This document shows positions 57,471-64,000 of a stretch of DNA of 64,000 nt, piece after piece. Source of the DNA: Blautia sp. SC05B48 (GTDB lineage Bacteria > Bacillota > Clostridia > Lachnospirales > Lachnospiraceae); assembly GCF_005848555.1 (NCBI RefSeq), contig NZ_CP040518.1, positions 1,735,001-1,799,000 of the forward strand, written 5' to 3'. The notes under the pieces were generated by a model that made no database searches, was not told where the DNA came from, and worked only from the letters and a program-made list of their open reading frames with translations. Made by a program: the position numbers and the translations under genes. How positions within the stretch are numbered: position 1 is the stretch's first letter; the number at the start of each line of letters is the position of its first letter.

Positions 57471-57503
57471 AAGCAGGGATTTTCTGAGAGAGGAGGGATT
57501 GCG

Positions 57504-59453
57504 ATGGACAAGGAACTGCCAATTTCCCCGTGGCCGGAATGGAAGATCGTAAGCAAGATCGGGGAAGGCTCTTTTGGAAGAGTGTATAAAGCTCAGAGAA
57601 CTGAGAAGGGACGTTCTTTTTACTCGGCAATTAAGATAATCACAATCCCCGCCAGTAAAGGGGAGCTGGACAGTGTGCGCTCAGAATCCGGTGATGAAAA
57701 ATCTGTCCGCGGTTATTTTGAAAATCTGGTGGAGGAGTGCATTCAGGAAGTAAGCACCATGGAGTATTTCCGGGGAAATTCCCATATTGTATCTGTAGAA
57801 GATTACAAGGTGATGGAATATCTGGACGAGATCGGATGGGATATTTTTATCCGCATGGAATATCTCACAAGCTTCATGGAATATTATGCGGGAAAAAATC
57901 TCACAGAAAAAGAAGTGATGAAGCTAGGTATCGATCTTTGCAGATCACTGGAATACTGTGGGCAGCTTCACATCATCCACAGGGATATCAAACCTGAGAA
58001 TATTTTTGTATCCAGGTTCGGGGATTTCAAGCTGGGGGACTTTGGAATCGCCAGAGAACTGGAAAAAACCATGAGTACCCTTTCCAAAAAGGGAACTTAT
58101 TCTTATATGGCGCCGGAGATGTACAGGGGAGAACAGTACGACAGCAGGGTGGACATTTATGCACTTGGCCTGGTGTTATATAAACTGATGAATCATAACA
58201 GACTTCCGTTTCTGAATCTTGAAAAACAACTGATCACATATAGAGATAAGGAAAACGCACTCACGAGGAGGATGTCAGGTGAAACACCGCCACCACCTGT
58301 GGATGCAGGAGAGGCTTTCGGCTCCGTTATCTTAAAAGCCTGTGCTTATGATGCAAAAGAACGATATCAGACTCCTGACAAGTTTCGGGAAGCACTGGAA
58401 GAACTCCGATATGGAGCGGCAAACAGAGAACAGGGAGTTCATGAGAAACAGAAACCAGTGGAGGAAAGACCTGTTCCGGAGTCCATGCCGAAGTTTCTCC
58501 AGGAGGGTGCCGCCAGACAGCTGGCAAGAACAAGTCAGCTGAATACGAATGCGATCCGTCAGGCACGTAGAAATCCTGCGCCGGCATCCGTACAGCCGGA
58601 GAAACCGATAGCCGGAGAAATAGTAAAAAATGCAGCCCGGAATACGCCAAAGGCTCAGAGCACAATACAGAAGCCTCAGAAATCTGCATCCGAAAAAACA
58701 GTATATGAAAAAGATAGCCGGTCCGGCTATCCGTCAGGACGTTCCCTTCAGTCAGAGCCCGGTATAAGAAAAACCGGAGCTGTAAAGCCCAGAGTTACCT
58801 CTATCACAGATCTGGAAGACGACCGTGACCAGAATCTCCAGGAGTGGGAGGGATCCGTGCCAGAGAATGGCGGAAAAACCGATGACAGAAAGAGGCGGAA
58901 AGGTATTTTCAGAATGCTCATAACTGCCGGGATCCTTGTTGTACTGATCGGCGGGATCCTTGCGGTACGAACGATACGGAAACCTGCGGATAATGGAGAG
59001 CCTTCGTATACAGATTCTGATGATTCTGATGCTCTGAACAAAGGAAATTTCGGTACTGCAGACAATTCGGATAAAAGTTTCGCACAGGCAATGGAAACGA
59101 TACGTGACCATGCGACAACCATAGAAAATGCTCTGGACAGCTATAGACGTGAAGGTACAGAGGGGGATCGTCTGCGCTTTTATAATGGATCAGGAGAGAT
59201 CGCCAAAGTACTTGTATATCCCGGCAGTTCCGCAGATGGCGTTTATGAGGAATATTTTTACTGGGGCGAGCAGATGTTTTATACTTATGTATGGGACGGA
59301 GATGAGAAGCAGTATTTTTATTATCAGGACGGCCTTCTGATCCGATGGATCGATGCAGATGGTAAGGTTCATGATAAAGAGAGCGATAACGACAAATATG
59401 TAGAACTGGGAGACAAATACTGGAGTAATTCTGTAGTGGAGCTTCAGCAGTAA
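57504..59453 (+). CDS. Membrane-anchored Ser/Thr protein kinase
   Basis: A 649-residue Hanks-type kinase. The Gly loop is GEGSFGRVYKA (residues 20-30), the ATP lysine Lys44 (AIKII), the catalytic loop H159-R-D161 (IIHRDIKPEN), the metal motif KLGDFGIARE, and the substrate site GTYSYMAPE. A Pro/Lys/Gln-rich linker (about 300-465) leads to one membrane helix near 469-490 (MLITAGILVVLIGGILAV) and an external domain of about 150 residues. There are no PASTA repeats, so it is not a PrkC orthologue. The external domain is unfamiliar (AMETIRDHATTIENALDSYR). It heads a three-gene cassette with a PP2C phosphatase. Confidence 0.9.
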   Translation: MDKELPISPWPEWKIVSKIGEGSFGRVYKAQRTEKGRSFYSAIKIITIPASKGELDSVRSESGDEKSVRGYFENLVEECIQEVSTMEYFRGNSHIVSVEDYKVMEYLDEIGWDIFIRMEYLTSFMEYYAGKNLTEKEVMKLGIDLCRSLEYCGQLHIIHRDIKPENIFVSRFGDFKLGDFGIARELEKTMSTLSKKGTYSYMAPEMYRGEQYDSRVDIYALGLVLYKLMNHNRLPFLNLEKQLITYRDKENALTRRMSGETPPPPVDAGEAFGSVILKACAYDAKERYQTPDKFREALEELRYGAANREQGVHEKQKPVEERPVPESMPKFLQEGAARQLARTSQLNTNAIRQARRNPAPASVQPEKPIAGEIVKNAARNTPKAQSTIQKPQKSASEKTVYEKDSRSGYPSGRSLQSEPGIRKTGAVKPRVTSITDLEDDRDQNLQEWEGSVPENGGKTDDRKRRKGIFRMLITAGILVVLIGGILAVRTIRKPADNGEPSYTDSDDSDALNKGNFGTADNSDKSFAQAMETIRDHATTIENALDSYRREGTEGDRLRFYNGSGEIAKVLVYPGSSADGVYEEYFYWGEQMFYTYVWDGDEKQYFYYQDGLLIRWIDADGKVHDKESDNDKYVELGDKYWSNSVVELQQ

Positions 59454-59483
59454 TGTCGAAGGGGTTTTACGAAAGGAAAAAGA

Positions 59484-60299
59484 ATGGCCTATCAGATTGA
59501 TTATGCGTATACATGTCACACCGGAAAGGTGAGGACAAATAATGAGGATAATTTCTGGTGCTGCGGAGTGCGTCTGCCGGTGCACAACCAGGGGGTTGAC
59601 GGGATCCTGGCAGGTCATACACAGCACTGGCAGCTTCCAATGTTGGCCGTTTTTGACGGCATGGGCGGAGAAAGCTGCGGTGAAATGGCAGCTTCTGCAG
59701 CTGTGGAAGCGCTGGGAGGCTTCTATGAAGAAAACAAAAAGACCCTGAAAAAAGAGCCTGTGGTTTTTCTGACAGGAGCCTGCGAAAATATGAATGAGGC
59801 AGTATGTCGCTACAGCAATGAAAACTGTATCAGAAGCATGGGAACAACCATGGCACTTTTGTCTTTCAGTGAAAAGGCGATCTATGCCTGCAACCTTGGG
59901 GATAGCCGTATCTACCGTCATTTTCAGGGGAAGCTCCAGCAGATTTCCACGGACCATGTGATCAGTGGAAAAATGCTGGGAAAAGCCCCGCTGACGCAGT
60001 ATCTGGGCTTCCAGGAAGAAAACATGGCACTGGAGCCTTCTATCGTGGAGATCGGTTATCAGCCGGGAAGCTCGTATCTGATCTGTTCAGATGGAGTGAC
60101 AGACATGCTTTCTGATCAGGAGCTTCAGAAGATCCTTGACGGGACAGAAACCGCAGAAGAAAAAGTAGGTAAGATCCTGGAACAGGCACTGGAAAGAGGC
60201 GGCAGAGATAATGTGACACTGGTCCTTGCACAGATCAGCGGCTATGAAGAAAAAAATCTTCTCAAACGCTGGGCAGAACGCCACAGTACCGGACGGTAA
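59484..60299 (+). CDS. PP2C-family Ser/Thr protein phosphatase
   Basis: A 271-residue metal-dependent phosphatase. Metal-binding motifs are present: VRTNNEDNFW, VFDGMGGESCGEMAA, CNLGDSRIYRHF, ICSDGVTDML and GGRDNVTLVLAQ. It should reverse the phosphorylation done by the kinase 30 bases upstream, the common kinase/phosphatase pairing of Gram-positive bacteria. An unusual insertion near residues 30-50 (RLPVHNQGVDGILAGHTQHW) separates the first motif from the DGMGG core. It is soluble, acting in the cytoplasm. Confidence 0.92.
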   Translation: MAYQIDYAYTCHTGKVRTNNEDNFWCCGVRLPVHNQGVDGILAGHTQHWQLPMLAVFDGMGGESCGEMAASAAVEALGGFYEENKKTLKKEPVVFLTGACENMNEAVCRYSNENCIRSMGTTMALLSFSEKAIYACNLGDSRIYRHFQGKLQQISTDHVISGKMLGKAPLTQYLGFQEENMALEPSIVEIGYQPGSSYLICSDGVTDMLSDQELQKILDGTETAEEKVGKILEQALERGGRDNVTLVLAQISGYEEKNLLKRWAERHSTGR

Positions 60300-60341
60300 T
60301 AAACCCGGGGAGTAAGAAAAGGGATAAGGAGAAAATTTGTG

Positions 60342-61568
60342 ATGAGAAATCGAATGCAGGATCTTGATTTTGAACAGACAGTTGCCTTCGATTCAGTGAA
60401 GGACTTTGAATTTACAAGAAAGGCGGCACAGAAGTTCCGCCAGGTTGTCAGTCTGGATTCCTTTGAGGATGAGGATGCAGATGTTATTTTTCATTATCTT
60501 TACAAGGAGATGGAACTGGTTTCCTTTGGTGACTATCTGAAACGATATGTGTATGAGCGTGCAGAGCTTGAGGAGCCTTTTTCCCAGGTGCCTCAGGAAG
60601 TCTACAGGGAGATCGTTGTGGAATCCTTCAAGGAAACCTACACACCGAAATCCATGTCACCTACATCAGCCAAACTGAGTTCTCTGGTGAATAACTGGCT
60701 GACTCAGGCATCTGTGAAGCGTGAAACAGTTTTTCTTCTGGGGTTCGGACTTCGGATGAGTACAGAGGATGTTTCAGATTTTCTGACCCGGGTGCTTCGT
60801 GAGCAGGATTTTGATTTTCATAATCCGGAAGAAGTGATCTACTGGTATTGCTATCGGAATCATCTTGGCTATTATAAAGCTGAGGAATATAAAGAAACCT
60901 ACAAACAGATGACTCCGGTGGAAAAAAAGACCGGAGAGATCGTGTATGGCACAGGGCTTTGTCTGGACAGTGAAGAAAAGCTTCGGGAATATCTGGCTTT
61001 TCTGAAAGGAAGACATGATGATCCGAAATCAGAGAAGAGCCAGGCTTTTCAGGAATTTATGATCCTTCTGGAGCGGGCAAAGAAGATCATTGCAGCCATG
61101 TATCAGGAAGATGAGGAAGAAAACGGTGGCAAAAAGATCTGGAAGCCTGAGAATATCAGTGCTTCGGATCTGGAAAAGGTTATCTGCAGCGGGATTCCTA
61201 TTAATAAAATGGGAAATCTCAAAAAGATGTCCGCATCCATTCTGGCAAAACATTTCAGCCAGAAGCGCTTCAGCCGCCAGAGGATCAACAATATCCTGAA
61301 CCATAAATTTCCGGTGGAGCGGTTCGATCTGATCACGCTGGAGTTTTTTGTGATCTCTCAGGAGATGGCAGATGATGATCCGTATACAAGATACCGCCAT
61401 TTTCTGGAGGAGATCCAGGAAATCCTGGCCCGCTGTGAAATGAGTGAGATCTACATAGTGAACCCATATGAGTGCTTTCTTCTGATGTGCCTGCTGACAG
61501 ACTGTCCGCTGGCAGTATTTTCCGAGATTTGGGAAAAATCCTATGAAGAGGGAGAAGAAAAGAATTGA
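60342..61568 (+). CDS. Uncharacterised protein in the kinase/phosphatase cassette
   Basis: A 408-residue soluble, helix-rich protein I do not recognise. The ATG at 60342 follows AAGGAG by 10 bases and a GTG just before it is possible. Two regions stand out. A basic segment near residues 105-165 reads PKSMSPTSAKLSSLVNNWLT and TVFLLGFGLRMSTEDVSDFL, and the C-terminal half has KHFSQKRFSRQRINNILNHK, which reads like a helix-turn-helix. The N-terminus carries DFEQTVAFDS, an acidic-then-Thr stretch that could be a kinase target, though this is only inference. It follows the phosphatase by 42 bases and ends at a strong terminator, so it belongs to the same transcript. Confidence 0.75.
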   Translation: MRNRMQDLDFEQTVAFDSVKDFEFTRKAAQKFRQVVSLDSFEDEDADVIFHYLYKEMELVSFGDYLKRYVYERAELEEPFSQVPQEVYREIVVESFKETYTPKSMSPTSAKLSSLVNNWLTQASVKRETVFLLGFGLRMSTEDVSDFLTRVLREQDFDFHNPEEVIYWYCYRNHLGYYKAEEYKETYKQMTPVEKKTGEIVYGTGLCLDSEEKLREYLAFLKGRHDDPKSEKSQAFQEFMILLERAKKIIAAMYQEDEEENGGKKIWKPENISASDLEKVICSGIPINKMGNLKKMSASILAKHFSQKRFSRQRINNILNHKFPVERFDLITLEFFVISQEMADDDPYTRYRHFLEEIQEILARCEMSEIYIVNPYECFLLMCLLTDCPLAVFSEIWEKSYEEGEEKN

Positions 61569-61610
61569 AAAAAGGATGATGCGTATTGTGCTTGCGCATC
61601 ATCCTTTTTT
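61568..61610. terminator. Bidirectional terminator closing the kinase cassette
   Basis: AAAAAAGGATGATGCG pairs perfectly with CGCATCATCCTTTTTT around a 10-base loop. It begins at the last base of the preceding stop. It also faces the 3' end of the convergent surface-protein gene. Confidence 0.93.
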
Positions 61611-61669
61611 GCTGAATGCGGATGACTGGTTCGACCATTTGCCTGGCCTGACTGCCCGCTTATCCGCTG

Positions 61670-64000
61670 TTATCTTGCTTTTCCGGTTTTTACCGCACTT
61701 GCAGGTCCTGTCTTTGCTTTTCTGTTTATAGTACGGTATGGAACCACTCTGTAACTGTATGTGGTGTTCTTTGATGTTTTAAACGTATAATTTAAGTTTC
61801 TGGCGGAAACGGTTTTTACTTTTTTGAAGGAGCCGTTTCCTTTTTTCTGATAGAGGACATAGCCGGTTGCTCCGGGAACTTTTTTCCAGGAAAGTATCTG
61901 TTTTCCTTTGAGGGTTTTAAGCTTTGTGGACGGACGGAGCAGATTCGGTTTCACGGTCACTGCTTTGGAAGTTGGACTGTAGATATAACCGGAGGATGTT
62001 TTTCGGCTTGCACGGATCACGTAAGAATACTTATTTCCGATAGTGATCTTTGTGTCTTTGTATGAAGTAGTATTTGCGTTTAAAGTTTTGATCTTTGCGT
62101 ATTTTCCGGAATTTGTTTTTCTGTAGAGAATATAATTCTGGGAATTCTTTACACGGTTCCAGCGGAGTGTACAGCTGTTCCAGGATGTGGAAGCCTTGAT
62201 TGCCGGCGCTGTTAATTTCACAACCGCTGGAGCCGGAGTGCTGGTTGGTTTCGGAGTTGGAGTGTTGGTTGGTTTCGGAGTTGGCGTAACTGTCGGTGCC
62301 GGAGCGGATATTTTAAAGGTCAGGGTCTGGCTTACAAAATATTTATTGATTCCGGTGACAGTTACAGATCCGGTACCAGTCTTTGTGTTATCCGCCCAGG
62401 AAAGGACATAATCGGTACCTTCCTGAAGTGTAGCAGAGCCGTATTTTACAGTCGGTTTCGGCGTTACTGCATTACCACTGAAAATCTGTTCCGGAATGTC
62501 CGAAAGATCACAGCGTTTTACAGATGTCATCTGCCTCGTTCCGGAATAATTCTGCTTGTAGGAAATAGAAAAACCAAGGATTTCATTGCAAGCAGAACAG
62601 CGCAGGGAAGTGATCGAGTAATCGTCGGAGGTCAGCTGTACGCCATTATAGGTGATCACAAGATGATTCCGCAGGAAAGTGGTTACAGATCCATTTCCAC
62701 AATTAGTATCCGGAAGTTCGATCGTCTCGCCGGAGAGCTTCAGTGGATTGATGGTGAAGTATTTGGAAAAACCGCTTCTGTAAATGCCGATACCGGTTAT
62801 ATGGACACGAGGTCTGTTGGTTCTGGAACTTGCCATGGTGTTATCAAAATAAGAAAGGGTATAATCAACATCTTTCTTTAAAGTAACACCATTTAATGTG
62901 ACCGTTGGCTCCGGCTTGAATTCTTTGCCAGGAGCATATTCATAATCCGGGATATCACCGATCTCAGCTTCTGTGATCGGGGTAAGATCGATGTAGAAAG
63001 ATTTATTTGTTTCACCGGTGAAATTTCCCTTACCGGAGACAGTAACATAAGCGTTTCCCTGTTGGGCATTGTTATGCCAGGAGAGTGTATAATCTACATT
63101 TTCTGTCAGGGTTATACCATTCCATGTGACGGTTGGCTTCGGGGTCAGTGGAGTTCCGGTATACAGATAGGAGGACTGGGAAAAAGTAACCTCTGCCTGA
63201 GAGAGATTGATCTGCCAGATACCGAAATTATTCGTCAGAGTTCCGGAATAAAGGCCAAGACCTGTGATCGTGAAAGTTCCCACACCGCTGTTTTGATTGT
63301 TGGAGAAAGACAGAGTGTAATCTTTTCCCTCAGTCAGTGTGCGGTCATGAAACTTAAGTACAGGGGAAAAAGTAATAGGCTTTCCGGTATACTTCCAGGA
63401 ACCTGTATAGGTCAGGGATGTTTCTTTGGAATCTTCCAGATCATAGTAGGCATTGAGATCTGCAGTCAGTATTTTGTCAGGGCAGGATTTCAGTGTTGCG
63501 GTAACTGTTGTGTTTCCTTTACTTTTCAGCCGGATCACACCACTCTGATCCACAGTAGCAACAGATGGATCACCTGTTGACCATGTAAAAGAAGACGGGT
63601 CGAGGCTGGAACTCATATAGCTGAATCCGTTACAGGTTGCATAAATGGTCAGAGTCTTCTGTTCTTCTGTGAATTTTACAGGAGAAGATACATTAAAATG
63701 GATGTTCATTAGGCGTGGAAGCACGGAAAGAACAGGGGAGACATTCTGGTTGGCAGGCTGTGTGCAGGTTTCTGCTGCGTGAGAAGAAAAGCACTGGATC
63801 CAGTAGAGATGACCGTTCTGTGAGTAGCAGCCGATTCCGGCAGAAACATTTTTGGAATTCATGATGTTCGTGTAATGTCCGGAAGATTCGATCCATGATT
63901 CCATAACTTCTTCAGGAGTTCCCTGGTTGATCGCAAGATTTTCACTTGGATCCTCAAAATAAGGAAAGGCTGAAAAACAGATGGAACCATTGGGACGGGT
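61670..64000 (-). CDS. Secreted CAP-domain / Ig-like / Fn3 surface protein (5' end outside window)
   Basis: At least 776 residues, open at the window edge, so the start and signal peptide are not seen. The visible N-terminus is the end of a CAP/SCP domain (ENLAINQGTPEEVMESWIES, SGHYTNIMNSKNVSAGIGCY). A Big_2-like Ig domain follows (FTWSTGDPSVATVDQSGVIR). Then come four related repeats of about 65-80 residues, each ending in a motif like DYTLSWHNN..G.A.VTVSGKGNFTG. A Pro/Thr-rich linker (PTVTPTPKPTNTPTPKPT) and two Fn3-like domains rich in Lys and Tyr end the protein. There is no LPXTG or SLH anchor, so it may be secreted or bound through the basic Fn3 part. The role in adhesion or wall binding is inferred. 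Confidence 0.85.
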   Translation of the reverse strand, partial: TRPNGSICFSAFPYFEDPSENLAINQGTPEEVMESWIESSGHYTNIMNSKNVSAGIGCYSQNGHLYWIQCFSSHAAETCTQPANQNVSPVLSVLPRLMNIHFNVSSPVKFTEEQKTLTIYATCNGFSYMSSSLDPSSFTWSTGDPSVATVDQSGVIRLKSKGNTTVTATLKSCPDKILTADLNAYYDLEDSKETSLTYTGSWKYTGKPITFSPVLKFHDRTLTEGKDYTLSFSNNQNSGVGTFTITGLGLYSGTLTNNFGIWQINLSQAEVTFSQSSYLYTGTPLTPKPTVTWNGITLTENVDYTLSWHNNAQQGNAYVTVSGKGNFTGETNKSFYIDLTPITEAEIGDIPDYEYAPGKEFKPEPTVTLNGVTLKKDVDYTLSYFDNTMASSRTNRPRVHITGIGIYRSGFSKYFTINPLKLSGETIELPDTNCGNGSVTTFLRNHLVITYNGVQLTSDDYSITSLRCSACNEILGFSISYKQNYSGTRQMTSVKRCDLSDIPEQIFSGNAVTPKPTVKYGSATLQEGTDYVLSWADNTKTGTGSVTVTGINKYFVSQTLTFKISAPAPTVTPTPKPTNTPTPKPTSTPAPAVVKLTAPAIKASTSWNSCTLRWNRVKNSQNYILYRKTNSGKYAKIKTLNANTTSYKDTKITIGNKYSYVIRASRKTSSGYIYSPTSKAVTVKPNLLRPSTKLKTLKGKQILSWKKVPGATGYVLYQKKGNGSFKKVKTVSARNLNYTFKTSKNTTYSYRVVPYRTINRKAKTGPASAVKTGKAR

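Overview
The window looks like chromosome from a gut Lachnospiraceae bacterium of the Blautia/Ruminococcus type (order Eubacteriales). The reasons are moderate GC, strong GGAGG-type ribosome binding sites, ATGA-coupled genes, a CotF-type spore coat protein, several sugar ABC importers without their own ATPase, YesM/YesN-type sensors, and a 59-residue cysteine protein of a family I associate with Lachnospiraceae. No rRNA, tRNA, CRISPR array, prophage or complete insertion sequence was seen. The genus is inferred from gene style, not from a database search.

Layout. 1-5.5 kb: an ECF sigma/anti-sigma pair behind its own ECF-type promoter, an ArsC/Spx-like protein coupled to a YitT membrane protein, a purine permease and two small proteins. 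5.5-12.6 kb: an alpha-glucoside locus with a LacI regulator, a divergent operator/promoter, an ABC importer and a GH31 glucosidase. 12.7-16.7 kb: a spore coat protein, a small Cys protein, and a two-gene 2-hydroxyacyl-CoA dehydratase-like system in which one subunit is fused to its ATPase activator. 16.8-20.5 kb: an AraC regulator divergent from a GH51 arabinofuranosidase and an aldo/keto reductase. 20.5-23.0 kb: a TPP-riboswitch operon thiW-thiM-thiE for thiazole salvage, with an extra aptamer-like segment in its leader. 23.0-23.8 kb: a gene-free repeat island with a 212-bp palindrome, a 71-bp tandem repeat and a dispersed 23-mer. 23.8-32.1 kb: an Rpn-like nuclease, an Lrp regulator divergent from aspartase, a SWIM/SNF2 helicase and an NSS transporter. 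32.3-41.2 kb: a second sugar locus with a YesM/YesN two-component pair, an ABC importer and a GH2 glycosidase.

41.3-43.6 kb: a small conserved-looking gene, two abutting gene remnants (a broken YesN-type response regulator and a glycosidase fragment), and a lipoprotein ApbE flavinyltransferase. 44-57.4 kb: a HAD phosphatase, upp, the L10-leader rplJ-rplL operon, a frameshifted secreted beta-helix gene, and rpoB-rpoC. The beta-helix gene separates rplJL from rpoBC, which are normally adjacent. 57.5-61.6 kb: a Ser/Thr kinase, a PP2C phosphatase and an unrecognised protein forming a compact cassette. 61.7 kb to the end: a large secreted CAP/Ig-like/Fn3 surface protein running off the window.

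The two ABC loci share a logic: a regulator senses sugar, the importer brings it in, and an adjacent glycosidase cleaves it inside the cell. Neither encodes an ATP-binding subunit, so a shared ATPase elsewhere is implied. The most unusual points are the fused dehydratase/activator with a motif-rich leader, the thi leader with a second aptamer-like domain, the large palindrome and repeat island, the insertion and frameshift between rplL and rpoB, and the kinase/phosphatase/unknown-protein cassette.
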